Assembly: GCF_963677195.1 (NCBI RefSeq)
Contig: NZ_OY781918.1
Location: 3,026,923-3,090,922 of the forward strand
DNA: 64,000 nucleotides
Source: an uncultured Marinifilum sp.
Lineage (GTDB): Bacteria > Bacteroidota > Bacteroidia > Bacteroidales > Marinifilaceae
Direction: 5' to 3'
A program made the translations under genes and the position numbers. Of this stretch, positions 28,372-37,536 are shown one piece after another. Numbering within the stretch: the stretch's first letter is position 1; every line of letters starts with the position of its first letter. The notes under the pieces were generated by a model. That model ran no database searches. It was given only the letters and a program-made list of their open reading frames with translations, and was not told the DNA's origin.

Positions 28372-29097
28372 TTAATTGATGATAACTTCTTTGAAATACT
28401 TCGAGAAAATTTCTTTCACAGCTTTTAATTGCTCAGGCGTATTTTCAGGAACTCCTTCTAACTTGTATTCCATTTTAAGGTGTTCGTATTTGTGAACGCC
28501 AAGCTTGTGGTAAGGTTGAATTTCAAGTTTCTCAATATTGCTGTATTCCTGAAAATACCTACCCATTTCATGAAGATATTCTGCTTGATCGGAGTAGCCT
28601 GGAACCAAAACATATCGCATCCATACTTTAACATTTTTCTTGCGAAGATATGCTGCAAATTTAAGTGTAGTATCGTTGCGTTTGCCCGTAATTTTCTTGT
28701 GCCATTCCGGGTTGATGTGTTTAATATCCAAAAGAACCAAATCGGTGTGTTCCATCAATTCTTTTACGTCATTGGTCAGCACATTCCCATTGCTGTCGAT
28801 ACAGGTGTTAAAACCTTCCTCTTTCAACTGTTTGAAAAGTTTTTTTAGTTCAGCTGCTTGCCAAAGAGGTTCTCCTCCCGATATGGTCACTCCTCCTTGT
28901 TTCCCAAAGAAAGGTCGCTGATTTCTTGCTTTACGCATGATTTCTTCCTGTGGCGTTGGAGTTCCACCTTTAAAGCTGATTGTATCGGGGTTGGCACAGT
29001 ACAAGCATTTGAATGCACAACCTTGCAGAAAGACTACTAATCTAATTCCGGGACCATCGTAAGTACCTAATGATTCAAAAGAGTGAACGTTTAACAT
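28372..29097 (-). CDS. pflA: Pyruvate formate-lyase activating enzyme
   Basis: 241 aa radical SAM protein. The cluster motif CxxxCxxC is C27-C31-C34 (GCAFKCLYC), preceded by the activase hallmark GTYDGPGIR. Later SGGEPLWQ and the DLVLLDIKHINPEWHKKITG stretch match PflA closely. It uses SAM and a [4Fe-4S] cluster to generate the glycyl radical on PflB. It lies downstream of pflB on the same strand; the ~145-base gap holds two inverted repeats. Anaerobic expression is expected, but I see no clear FNR-type site. Confidence 0.94.
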   Translation of the reverse strand: MLNVHSFESLGTYDGPGIRLVVFLQGCAFKCLYCANPDTISFKGGTPTPQEEIMRKARNQRPFFGKQGGVTISGGEPLWQAAELKKLFKQLKEEGFNTCIDSNGNVLTNDVKELMEHTDLVLLDIKHINPEWHKKITGKRNDTTLKFAAYLRKKNVKVWMRYVLVPGYSDQAEYLHEMGRYFQEYSNIEKLEIQPYHKLGVHKYEHLKMEYKLEGVPENTPEQLKAVKEIFSKYFKEVIIN

Positions 29098-29146
29098 GGC
29101 TATTTAGTGAATGAGTGAAATTATAAATGAGTAGTAAAATAATTTA

Positions 29147-29171
29147 GGTCGTTGGCTACTTACCAACGACC
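29147..29171. repeat. Inverted repeat between pflB and pflA
   Basis: GGTCGTTGG / CCAACGACC with a 7-base loop, without a T-run. Possibly an mRNA stability or partial termination element that adjusts PflA and FocA levels relative to PflB. Confidence 0.5.
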
Positions 29172-29187
29172 ATATTATTAATTCTTT

Positions 29188-29203
29188 CCCGATAGCTATC
29201 GGG
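29188..29203. repeat. 16-base perfect palindrome
   Basis: CCCGATAGCTATCGGG between pflB and pflA, 16 bases from the hairpin above. A fully self-complementary GC-edged palindrome in AT-rich spacer looks like a dispersed genomic repeat. I noticed no second copy in this window. Confidence 0.5.
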
Positions 29204-29242
29204 ATCCTCATTGTTAATTAAAAAGAACTATGTGTTCTTTTC

Positions 29243-31471
29243 CTACATTTTATCGAAAAAGCTACGAGAGATAACCTCAAGTTGTTGTTCGCGAGTTAAG
29301 CGAACAAAGTTTACAGCATATCCCGATACACGGATAGTAAGTTGTGGATATTCTTCGGGATGCTCCATTGCATCTTCTAACATCGCACGATCCAATACAT
29401 TTACGTTTAAGTGATGAGCACCTTTAATAAAGTAAGCATCCATCATGGTAACCAAATTATCCTGACGAGTTTCAGCAGTTGCCCCTAATGATTTAGGAAC
29501 AATGGAAAACGTATTTGAGATTCCATCTAAAGAGTCTTCGTAGTTGATTTTGGCAACAGAATTTAAAGAGGCAATTGCACCATTTTTATCGCGCCCGTGC
29601 ATTGGATTTGCACCAGGAGCAAAAGGTACTCCAGCAGCTCTACCATCGGGAGTAGCTCCCGTTTTTAATCCATAAACAACATTGGAAGTAATGGTAAGAA
29701 TAGACATGGTTGGCTCAGCATTTTTGTAGGTATGAAGTTCTTTTAACATACCATTAAAAATGGATGGAATTTCAACCGCAAAACAATCTACCGCATCGTC
29801 ATCATTTCCATAGTATGGGAAATCACCTTCAATTTTAAAATCACAGGTTAATCCATCTTCGTTGCGAATAGCTGTTACTTTATCTGCATTTTTGATTGCA
29901 GATAATGAATCGGCAACAATAGAAAGACCAGCTATGCCGTAAGCTAGATTAATAGCAGGATTTGTATCTACCAAAGCCATTTGAGACTTTTCATAGTAAT
30001 ACTTGTCGTGCATATAATGGATAATATTCATTGAATCGTTGTACACCCGAGCCATCTCTTTCATAGCAATTTTGTAGTTTGTCATTACTTCGTCGAAGTT
30101 TAAAACATCGCTACTCATGGACGGAATGCCATTGATTAACTGAGTACCTGTTTTTTCGCAACGCCCGCCATTTAATGCTAAAAGAAGAGTTTTAGCCAGA
30201 TTACAACGAGCACCAAAAAATTGAATTTGCTTTCCAATTTCCTGATAAGAAACACAACAGGCAATACCATAATCATCCGATTTACGAGTATCTGTCATTA
30301 ATTGATCATTCTCGTATTGTATAGAAGAAGTGTCGATAGAAACCTGAGCACAGAACTTTTTGAATCCTTCGGGCAAAGTATTCGACCAAAGTACAGTCAT
30401 GTTTGGTTCCGGTGAAGCTCCAAGAGTATATAAAGTATTTAAGAAACGGAAAGAAGTTTTTGTAACTTTAGTTCGTCCATCGAGAGTGTTTCCACCAATT
30501 GATTCGGTTACCCAGGTTGGATCGCCGGCAAAAATCTCATCGTAAGCATTCATACGAAGATGACGAACCATACGCAACTTCATTACGAATTGATCTAGCA
30601 TTTCCTGAGCAAATTCTTCAGTAATTTTGCCAGCTTGAATATCTCTCTCTATGTATGCATCGAGGAAAGTAGAAACATTACCTAAGGACATTGCTGCTCC
30701 ATCTTGTTCTTTAACGGCAGCAAGGTATCCCATGTAAACCCATTGGATAGCTTCCTGAGCAGTTTCGGCAGGGCGATTTAGTTCTAAACCATATTTATTT
30801 CCTAATTCTTTAATCTGACCTAAAGCTTTAATTTGCTCAGCAACTTCTTCGCGCAAGCGAATTAAGTGATCAGTCATGCTTCCTGTTAAGCCAGCTAAAT
30901 CTTCTTTTTTTGCATCAATTAACCTATCAATACCATATAAAGCAACACGGCGATAATCGCCAATAATACGACCACGAGCGTAATTATCAGGCAATCCGGT
31001 AAGGAAACCTAAAGATCGGAACTTACGAATCTCTTCAGTATAAGCATCGAAAACACCATCATTATGAGTTTTTGCGTAATTTTGGAATATATCTTTAACA
31101 CGATCCGATACTTCAAGACCTTGCTCTTTACATGCTTTTTCAACAACGGCAATACCACCATAAGGTTTCATTGCTCTGCGAAGCAATTCATCAGCTTGTA
31201 AACCAACAATTAATTCTAATGATTTGTCTATATATCCTGCTCCGTGAGATGCAATTCTTGATACTGTTTCGGTATCAATTGAACGAACGCCATTATTTGC
31301 ACGTTCTTCTTTAACTGCATTTTTACAGATATCCCATAACTTTTTAGTGCGCTCTGTAGCTTCGGTTAAAAATGAGGCATCTCCGGTGTAAGAAGTTAAA
31401 TTCTTACTTACAAAATCTCTTACGTTAATTGTCTTTTGCCATTCTCCGGCCTTAAATTGCTTTCTTTCCAT
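29243..31471 (-). CDS. pflB: Formate C-acetyltransferase (pyruvate formate-lyase)
   Basis: 742 aa, near the usual length of about 760. The adjacent active-site cysteines are C405-C406 (IACCVSYQE), and the glycyl radical site is G717 in RVSGYAVNF, 25 residues from the C-terminus. It converts pyruvate and CoA to formate and acetyl-CoA under anoxia. It is first in the pflB-pflA-focA operon. Its presence implies mixed-acid fermentation and so a facultative or anaerobic lifestyle, compatible with breakdown of algal polysaccharide in sediment. Confidence 0.96.
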   Translation of the reverse strand: MERKQFKAGEWQKTINVRDFVSKNLTSYTGDASFLTEATERTKKLWDICKNAVKEERANNGVRSIDTETVSRIASHGAGYIDKSLELIVGLQADELLRRAMKPYGGIAVVEKACKEQGLEVSDRVKDIFQNYAKTHNDGVFDAYTEEIRKFRSLGFLTGLPDNYARGRIIGDYRRVALYGIDRLIDAKKEDLAGLTGSMTDHLIRLREEVAEQIKALGQIKELGNKYGLELNRPAETAQEAIQWVYMGYLAAVKEQDGAAMSLGNVSTFLDAYIERDIQAGKITEEFAQEMLDQFVMKLRMVRHLRMNAYDEIFAGDPTWVTESIGGNTLDGRTKVTKTSFRFLNTLYTLGASPEPNMTVLWSNTLPEGFKKFCAQVSIDTSSIQYENDQLMTDTRKSDDYGIACCVSYQEIGKQIQFFGARCNLAKTLLLALNGGRCEKTGTQLINGIPSMSSDVLNFDEVMTNYKIAMKEMARVYNDSMNIIHYMHDKYYYEKSQMALVDTNPAINLAYGIAGLSIVADSLSAIKNADKVTAIRNEDGLTCDFKIEGDFPYYGNDDDAVDCFAVEIPSIFNGMLKELHTYKNAEPTMSILTITSNVVYGLKTGATPDGRAAGVPFAPGANPMHGRDKNGAIASLNSVAKINYEDSLDGISNTFSIVPKSLGATAETRQDNLVTMMDAYFIKGAHHLNVNVLDRAMLEDAMEHPEEYPQLTIRVSGYAVNFVRLTREQQLEVISRSFFDKM

Positions 31472-31910
31472 TTTTACAATTTATTTTGTAATGCTTTATA
31501 TAACTGATATTTAATTAAGACTATTTTTTATTTAGTAACAATCTTAATTTGTAAATGTTTGTTATGCGACTTAATTTACTTGTTAAATTATATTACTAAA
31601 AAATAATACAAGGTATTTTTGTCTTTTTCTATTTAAGCTGCAAAGAAAGCTTTTTAAATTTTTTATTACAATACCTAGTTATGGTGAGTTTTTTGCTTGC
31701 AAACGATAGAATAAGATAGAAAAGTCTGATTATTGATATGTTAGCATATTTTCGAAAATTTTTAAATTAATACAAGAGAAATGCATAAGTATAATTTACT
31801 GATAGATAAATCAGTAAAAAATATTGATAAAATAGCAATAGGATATATGCTTAGTGATAAAAGAGTAGATAATTTTATGCTTAAATTAATATTTTTAAAA
31901 ATATTGGAGA
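31472..31910. other. Divergent intergenic region upstream of pflB and the SDR
   Basis: 439 AT-rich bases. It must hold the pfl promoter, but I see no good TAnnTTTG box for pflB nor an FNR-like TTGAT-N4-ATCAA site. A short frame at 31781-31984 overlaps the SDR start and looks spurious. Confidence 0.5.
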
Positions 31911-32687
31911 ATGAAAAAGGTAGCATTGATAACAGGGGCATCATCGGGAATTGGTGCAGAACTAGCAAAAATACATGCCAATAAAGGTGGGGATTTAATA
32001 CTGATAGCTCGTCGTGAATATAAATTGAATGAGTTAAAAACTGAAATAGAAGAAAAGTATGGAGCAAAGGTAATGGTAATAGCTAAAGATCTTGCTTTGT
32101 TAGAATCTCCAAAGGAAATATATAATACTATTAAAAATGCTGGAATAGAAGTTGAATATCTGATTAATAATGCGGGATTTGGAGGAAGAGGCAAATTTCA
32201 TGAAAGGAATTTAGAGGATGATTTGGCAATGATAAATCTGAATGTGATTGCGCTTACTTTACTTACCCGATATTTTCTTAATGATATGGTAGAGAGAAAT
32301 TCTGGTAAAATATTAAATGTATCGTCAACAGCAAGTTTTGCACCAGGACCATTACAAGCAGTATATTTTGCAACAAAAGCATTTGTTAGTTTTTTTAGTA
32401 ATGCCATTAGCAATGAATTAAATGATACAAATATCACGGTAACTGCATTGTTACCTGGTGCTACCGAAACCGAATTTGCCGTAGTTTCGGGTATGGAGAA
32501 AACAGCAGTTTTTCAGAAAACGGTTAGTGCACGTAGTGTAGCTGAAGATGGATATAAAGGTATGTTAAAAGGAAAAATAGATGTGATATCAGGTTTAACT
32601 TTTACGCAAAAATTAATGTTGTTTTTCATTCCATTTACACCCAAACGCATGCTAATTAAGCTGATGCGTAATTTTCAGGAAGAATAA
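31911..32687 (+). CDS. Short-chain dehydrogenase/reductase
   Basis: 258 aa Rossmann-fold oxidoreductase. Cofactor motif TGASSGIG at residues 8-15, NNAG near residue 85, and catalytic Ser plus YFATK (the YxxxK pair). It resembles the DltE-like classical SDR group often annotated as NAD(P)-dependent oxidoreductase; an Arg-rich segment after the Rossmann start (ARREYKLNEL) favours NADP(H). Substrate unknown. It stands alone between a long spacer and a terminator. Confidence 0.88.
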   Translation: MKKVALITGASSGIGAELAKIHANKGGDLILIARREYKLNELKTEIEEKYGAKVMVIAKDLALLESPKEIYNTIKNAGIEVEYLINNAGFGGRGKFHERNLEDDLAMINLNVIALTLLTRYFLNDMVERNSGKILNVSSTASFAPGPLQAVYFATKAFVSFFSNAISNELNDTNITVTALLPGATETEFAVVSGMEKTAVFQKTVSARSVAEDGYKGMLKGKIDVISGLTFTQKLMLFFIPFTPKRMLIKLMRNFQEE

Positions 32688-32712
32688 TTGCAGCTGAGAG
32701 AAATTGTTTTGA

Positions 32713-32760
32713 GCTTTCGGTATTCTTCGCAAGTGATGTAAGAAAAGAATACCGAAGGCT
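32713..32760. terminator. Terminator between convergent SDR and radical SAM genes
   Basis: AGCTTTCGGTATTCTT paired with AAGAATACCGAAGGCT with one mismatched step and a ~16-base loop. T-runs are poor, so efficiency is uncertain. Confidence 0.65.
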
Positions 32761-32768
32761 TATAAATG

Positions 32769-33704
32769 TTATTCTTTTAATTGGTAAAAAACACCTCTTT
32801 CTTGTTGTATTGTTTCAATTTTATGATCTGCTTCTAAAACATCGAGGTACTTGTTTACTTCGTTAATGTGCAGGCCTAATATTTTAGTTAAATCATCAAG
32901 AGTACAAGGTCTTCGTGCTATGGTTTCTATAATAGCAGTTTCGGTATCACTTCTGTACGATTGAATATTTTTTCGTTCGGGAGCAGCAGCTATAATCTCT
33001 ACATTATCCAAGTTCCAGAAATCAACAATTTTTTGCAGTTCTCTTTTACTTGCACCTCTTAAGTTAGGAACAGTTCCAGGACGATCCAGAGTATTTATCT
33101 GAATGGAATCGGGCTTAATTTTTAAGAATGCATTTTTAAGCTCTTTCAACTCATTTTCGTTATCGTTATAGTTTGGTAAAATGAAAATCTCAAGCCATAT
33201 TTTGCCTTTAAATTCTTTTCGTAAATTAATTAAACCTTGTATACATTTCTCAATATTTAAATTTGTTGCAGGTCTGTTTATTTTTTGAAAAACCTCTTCT
33301 GTTGCAGCATCAAGCGAGGGTAGAATTACATCGGCCTTAAGTATGGCATCTCTAACTTTTTTGTCGTACAGAAGGGTTCCGTTTGTTAAAACAGCCACAG
33401 GAATATTAGGTTTATTCTGTTTTATAAATTCCAGAATTTCACCTATAAAAATATTTAAAGTAGGCTCTCCCGATCCAGAAAAAGTAATATAATCAGGATC
33501 TGGGTTATTCTTAAAATAATTGATTAATTCATCTTTTACTTTATCAAATTTGATGTATTCTTTTTTGTCGAGGCTTAGTTTTGTTGTTTTTCCAACTTCA
33601 CAGTAAACGCAATCTAAAGAACATACCTTTTTAGGCACTAAATCAACACCTAAGGACATTCCCAGTCTTCTTGAAGGAACTGGTCCAAATAAATATTTAT
33701 ACAT
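32769..33704 (-). CDS. Radical SAM protein with C-terminal winged-helix-like domain
   Basis: 311 aa. The opening FGPVPSRRLGMSLGVDLVPKKVC is typical of COG0731-type radical SAM proteins; the cluster cysteines are C28-C32-C35 (CSLDCVYC). FSGSGEPTLN and PSLDAATEEVFQKINRP continue the barrel. From about residue 240 a helix-turn-helix-like domain follows (DTETAIIETIARRPCTLDDLTKILGL). Reaction unknown. It is co-oriented with the CGGC-domain gene 60 bases upstream; the pair may be one unit. Confidence 0.82.
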   Translation of the reverse strand: MYKYLFGPVPSRRLGMSLGVDLVPKKVCSLDCVYCEVGKTTKLSLDKKEYIKFDKVKDELINYFKNNPDPDYITFSGSGEPTLNIFIGEILEFIKQNKPNIPVAVLTNGTLLYDKKVRDAILKADVILPSLDAATEEVFQKINRPATNLNIEKCIQGLINLRKEFKGKIWLEIFILPNYNDNENELKELKNAFLKIKPDSIQINTLDRPGTVPNLRGASKRELQKIVDFWNLDNVEIIAAAPERKNIQSYRSDTETAIIETIARRPCTLDDLTKILGLHINEVNKYLDVLEADHKIETIQQERGVFYQLKE

Positions 33705-33764
33705 TATATTTTGTTGTTTAATTAACTTTTAAAGAATTGTAATCTTCTTATTCGAAGAATTTAT

Positions 33765-34202
33765 TTAATCATATTCCTTTCGCAATTTTTCATCTGCCAA
33801 TGTTGGTTTTATGAACTCTTGCCACTCATTTGTTTTCCATGTACCAAGATTAGTGTGGGTAATAAAATATTTTTGAGGAATAGGGTGGGTGCCAATTACT
33901 ACTTTTATATTGTACTTATCCTCAATAAATTTTTTAAAATATGAGAGGTAAGGACAAGGAGGATATCCAACAATACATCCTGTTGCAAAATGAATTACTT
34001 CTGCACCATTTTTAATCATTTCTTCAGGGGCATATTCAATATTTCCACCAGGACAAGCTCCGCAACTTGTATAACCAACTATTTCTAAAGTTTCATCTTT
34101 ATTGTACCTGTTAAAAGCACCTTCGCGCTTTTGCATTGATTTAAAGCATTTACCTCCTGCGCAATTTTTGTATCGATCGCAAATAAATATACCAACTTTC
34201 AT
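33765..34202 (-). CDS. CGGC domain protein (Cys-rich, possible metal or redox protein)
   Basis: 145 aa. Ordered cysteines include C8, C14, C19 (ICDRYKNCAGGKC) and later TSCGACPGG and ATGCIVGYPPCPY, the signature of the CGGC domain (PF08821). Such proteins occur mainly in anaerobes and archaea and are suspected to bind metal or Fe-S; no function is established. Unlike its neighbours it is preceded by a perfect Shine-Dalgarno sequence, which suggests it came from a lineage that uses one, such as Clostridia (inference). It is upstream of and co-oriented with the radical SAM gene. Confidence 0.82.
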   Translation of the reverse strand: MKVGIFICDRYKNCAGGKCFKSMQKREGAFNRYNKDETLEIVGYTSCGACPGGNIEYAPEEMIKNGAEVIHFATGCIVGYPPCPYLSYFKKFIEDKYNIKVVIGTHPIPQKYFITHTNLGTWKTNEWQEFIKPTLADEKLRKEYD

Positions 34203-34210
34203 TTTATTAA

Positions 34211-34216
34211 CCTCCT
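34211..34216 (-). promoter_or_regulatory. Strong Shine-Dalgarno sequence of the CGGC gene
   Basis: On the minus strand AGGAGG lies 8 bases before the ATG at 34202, ideal spacing. Full Shine-Dalgarno sequences are rare in Bacteroidota, and I see no other at proper spacing in this window. Confidence 0.8.
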
Positions 34217-34290
34217 ATGTTAATTCATATATAGATTGTAGAAATTTGTTTCTATTTATAATCACATTTTTTTGTAAGTTATGTTTTTTA

Positions 34291-34298
34291 CAAAAATA
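34291..34298 (-). promoter_or_regulatory. Possible -7 box for the CGGC gene
   Basis: TATTTTTG on the minus strand (TAnnTTTG), about 90 bases before the start. No clear -33 box. Confidence 0.35.
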
Positions 34299-34622
34299 AA
34301 CTTTTTCACTTAACTTAGTATGTACAAGTGTAGATAAAATTTATGGATTTTTAGAATTATAAGCTAATTATTAGCGTTTTAACTTCGCGCGTATTTAATC
34401 TATTGTTTGTAAGTGTATTAAGTTGAAGCTCGAGTTAAAAATTTAGTTGTTTCACAAATAAAATACACATTTATATTGAGATTATTCTCAAAATAATCAT
34501 TTGTTATATTTCAAATCTATTTATAAATTTAGCATTTTATGAAATGAATATTTGTACAGTGATTAATTATTATGTATTACTGAAAGATTAGAGTTTGATT
34601 TTTATTTGGATATTTTAATGAT

Positions 34623-35201
34623 ATGGAACAATTAAAGAATAGAATTTTAAAATGCACAGCCTGCAATTTGTCAAAAACCAGAAAGAATGCAATTTGGGGT
34701 GAAGGAAATCCGAATGCAAAAATATTATTAATTGGGGAAGCTCCAGGTGCTTATGAAGATATGAGTGGAAGACCTTTTGTGGGGAAATCAGGACAATTAT
34801 TAGATAAGATTTTGGCAGCCTGTGGTTTTAATCGCCAGGAACATGTTTTTTTAAGTAATGTTATTCGTTGCAGGCCCCCACAAAACAGAACACCTCAAAA
34901 CGAAGAGGTAGAGGCTTGTATTCATTTTTTATTTGAGCAGATAGATCTTGTAGATCCGAAAATTATTATTCTAATGGGAGCAACAGCCCTTAAACGTTTC
35001 TTTAAAAACGATAATATGAGGATAACAAAATGTCGTGGAGAATGGATAGAGTGGGAAAATCGTTTGGTTATGCCAGTATATCATCCATCTGCATTGTTAA
35101 GAAATCCTAATTTAAAGCGTGAAACTTGGAACGATTTTAAAAAAGTTGTTTTTAAATATCGCGAAATTGTTAATGCAGATCACTTTTCGGCTCATGTTTA
35201 A
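34623..35201 (+). CDS. Family 4 (Fe-S) uracil-DNA glycosylase
   Basis: 192 aa. C11 and C14 (KCTACNLSKTR) supply two cluster ligands, and two further Cys (CRPP and EACIHF) fit the family's four-Cys [4Fe-4S] pattern. Active-site motif GEAPGAYEDMSGRPFVG and the C-terminal VYHPSALLRNP are diagnostic. It removes uracil from DNA as the first step of base excision repair. Length is normal for family 4. It is a single gene facing the response regulator gene tail to tail, with no terminator evident between them. Confidence 0.9.
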   Translation: MEQLKNRILKCTACNLSKTRKNAIWGEGNPNAKILLIGEAPGAYEDMSGRPFVGKSGQLLDKILAACGFNRQEHVFLSNVIRCRPPQNRTPQNEEVEACIHFLFEQIDLVDPKIIILMGATALKRFFKNDNMRITKCRGEWIEWENRLVMPVYHPSALLRNPNLKRETWNDFKKVVFKYREIVNADHFSAHV

Positions 35202-35245
35202 AAAGTAAATGCAACTAGTAGTACGAATAAATTTGCTTGAGAAAT

Positions 35246-35611
35246 TTAAATAACTTCTTCTATTGCCGTTCTTATTTCATTAATATTAAAAGGTTTTCTG
35301 AAATATTTTAATATTAATTTACTCTCTATTGCCCATTTCATTTCAGAAGTTATATTAAATCCCGTCAAAATAAAATATTTTTTATCGCTGTATGTTTCTT
35401 TTGCTTTACTTATAAATTCAAGGCCATTCATTTTAGGCATTTTCATGTCGCTAATAACCACTTTTATATTCGGATATTTTAGCAGATACTCTAGGCCTTT
35501 TTCTCCGCTGCAGGCTGTTATTACATTATAATTATCTTCAAAATTATACATGAATAATTCCAAATTAATAGGTTCATCATCGATATATAGTATTTGTGTT
35601 TTAGTATTCAT
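35246..35611 (-). CDS. Single-domain response regulator (CheY-like)
   Basis: 121 aa, receiver domain only: acidic pair D11-D12, phospho-acceptor D55 in VISDMKMP, and the conserved Lys in YFRKPFN. It has no output domain, so it must act by protein contact or as a phosphorelay intermediate. It lies six bases after the kinase gene below, which is its likely partner. Confidence 0.88.
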   Translation of the reverse strand: MNTKTQILYIDDEPINLELFMYNFEDNYNVITACSGEKGLEYLLKYPNIKVVISDMKMPKMNGLEFISKAKETYSDKKYFILTGFNITSEMKWAIESKLILKYFRKPFNINEIRTAIEEVI

Positions 35612-35617
35612 AAAATA

Positions 35618-37135
35618 TTAATTAGTAGTGGGAAATGTAATTGTTATTTTTGTACCTGTGTTTAATTCTGACTTTAATTCGATATTGCCTTTGTGTTCTT
35701 TTATTATGTTGTAAGTGATTGATAATCCATGACCAATTCCTTTTCCAGGATCTTTTGTTGTAAAAAATGGATCAAATATTTTTGGAATATTTTCTTGATG
35801 TATTCCACAACCATTGTCGGAAATTTGAATAATAATAGTATTTCCTTTCTTTTCTGTTTTTATATTGATAATTCCTTCTTTATCGATTGCTTGTACTGCA
35901 TTTAATAGAATATTAATAAAAACCTGATGTAATTTTCCGTCATTACCTTTAGTTACAAGTTTTTGATTTTCATATTCTTTTTCTATACGGATACTATTAT
36001 TGCATTTGTTTTTTAAAATCAGCAGGCAATTATCAATAATAGTATGTATATCACATTCTTCATTACAATCTTTACTGTTTCTGCTAAAATGATTTAGTCC
36101 CTTAATTATTTCTGATGTGCGGTCTATACCAGTGCGTAAAGCTCTTAAAAGAACTGCAACTTTTTCTTGCTCCTTGGGCGGACTGGTAGAAAAGAAGGAA
36201 TCTAATCCAACATAGGCACCATTTATAAAATTTAAAGGGTTGTTAATTTCGTGTGCAACCCCAGCAGTAAGTACTCCAAGTGATGCCATTTTTTCCGATT
36301 GAACCAATTGAGCTTGTGCTTTCTTTAATTCATTTAAGCTCATTCGAATTTCGTTTTTCTGGGAATTAATTATTTTGTTTTTGTTAGATAAACGGGAGTA
36401 TAACACTATAAGGATTAATATCACTCCAGTTATAATTAATATTACAATAGCAATGTACGAGGAGGTTTTAAATTCTGAAACTAATGGTGTTTTAATAATT
36501 TCTATAGCGGGAATTTCACCAACCTTCCAATTAAAGCCGCTATTCCAATTGTAGTATTTTGTTAATTCTGCCGGAGCGTTTTCTTTTTTACCATGGCATT
36601 GTAAACATTCATTTTTTATTCTTAAAAAAGGTTTTGCATAATATAATTGCTTACTACCATTTTCATTTATGATGCCAGTAAATTTTTGAATGCTTGAATC
36701 TTTATTAAACATGTTAATTAAGCGAACCTCTAAACTATCGGCTAAATTAATGATATTACGTGGGTTTTTTGAAGCCAAGCGATATTCCACCGAAGGTAAT
36801 TGGTGCAAATTGCGGATGTAATTGTACTGATTAAATATATGCCGTGTTATAAAAGATGATGATAGTAAGTCGGGAGAATAAAAATCCTTAGGTAATTTGT
36901 TATCTCTTTTTAATTGATACATTGCTGGGTGCATTTCTTTTTGCACATAGTAGTGGAGAGCTTCAGCTTCTAATATTACTCCTTGAATTCGTTCTTCGGC
37001 TTGTTTTACTACGTATTTTCGACTAATAATAATACCTAGTATCGCCAAAATAACTATTAACAGAATACTTATAATAACTATAATTAAATTAGTTTTTTGA
37101 TTTGATAAGTTATGATTAAGGTTTTTATTATTCAT
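35618..37135 (-). CDS. Sensor histidine kinase with Tll0287-like (DUF3365) periplasmic domain
   Basis: 505 aa. Helix 1 (about 16-38), a periplasmic domain (about 45-222) with a c-type haem motif C177-x-x-C180-H181 (CLQCHGK), helix 2 (about 226-248), HisKA with H295 in GVAHEINNP, and HATPase (ISDNGCGIH, GIGHGLSIT). DUF3365/Tll0287-like domains resemble PAS sensors and often carry this CxxCH, so covalent haem and sensing of redox state, O2 or NO is likely (inference). It is co-transcribed with the response regulator that follows by six bases. Cytochrome c maturation genes would be needed elsewhere in the genome. Confidence 0.86.
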   Translation of the reverse strand: MNNKNLNHNLSNQKTNLIIVIISILLIVILAILGIIISRKYVVKQAEERIQGVILEAEALHYYVQKEMHPAMYQLKRDNKLPKDFYSPDLLSSSFITRHIFNQYNYIRNLHQLPSVEYRLASKNPRNIINLADSLEVRLINMFNKDSSIQKFTGIINENGSKQLYYAKPFLRIKNECLQCHGKKENAPAELTKYYNWNSGFNWKVGEIPAIEIIKTPLVSEFKTSSYIAIVILIITGVILILIVLYSRLSNKNKIINSQKNEIRMSLNELKKAQAQLVQSEKMASLGVLTAGVAHEINNPLNFINGAYVGLDSFFSTSPPKEQEKVAVLLRALRTGIDRTSEIIKGLNHFSRNSKDCNEECDIHTIIDNCLLILKNKCNNSIRIEKEYENQKLVTKGNDGKLHQVFINILLNAVQAIDKEGIINIKTEKKGNTIIIQISDNGCGIHQENIPKIFDPFFTTKDPGKGIGHGLSITYNIIKEHKGNIELKSELNTGTKITITFPTTN

Positions 37136-37517
37136 AAAATGGATGTTAACCTACTATTAGAGCTTATTAAATTTAGTAAAATGATTTGACAAAACAAAAA
37201 ATTAAGATCATTTAATTTAATGTTTTAAATTGATATGTAAATCTATTTTATTAGGCTTTAAAATTAATGTTTAGCTCTTTCGGAATGGTGGGTTGAATAT
37301 GCTTAATCGCGAAATTTTAGACGATAATTTCAATAAAAATAATTTTATGAATTTATAATTTTTATTGACGATTTAAATAATTTTGATAAATGAGATATGA
37401 TTGCTTGAATTGTTACGCTTTAAGTAAAAAATAATTACTTTTAAAGAGATAGGTGATTGTTATTGTAGAATATGAATAACAACAATTGTTTAGTATTTTT
37501 ATTGCTGTTTATATGTA
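37136..37517. other. Upstream region of the kinase gene, up to the IS element
   Basis: About 380 AT-rich bases between the kinase start and the left end of the IS982-type element. No coding frame or clear promoter box seen. Confidence 0.5.
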
Positions 37518-37533
37518 ATGCGAATCCAGAGTT
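37518..37533 (+). repeat. Left terminal inverted repeat of the IS element
   Basis: ATGCGAATCCAGAGTT, exactly complementary to the right end at 38545-38560. Confidence 0.85.
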
Positions 37534-37536
37534 GAT

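Larger units (their letters stand above)
34203..34622. other. Divergent intergenic region
   Basis: 420 AT-rich bases between the CGGC gene and the uracil-DNA glycosylase gene. It contains the Shine-Dalgarno and a possible -7 box for the CGGC gene; nothing else is recognisable. Confidence 0.5.

Noticed and set aside
31781..31984. 67-codon frame before the SDR
   Set aside because: It runs into the SDR start in another frame, has no recognisable domain, and AT-rich spacer yields such frames by chance.
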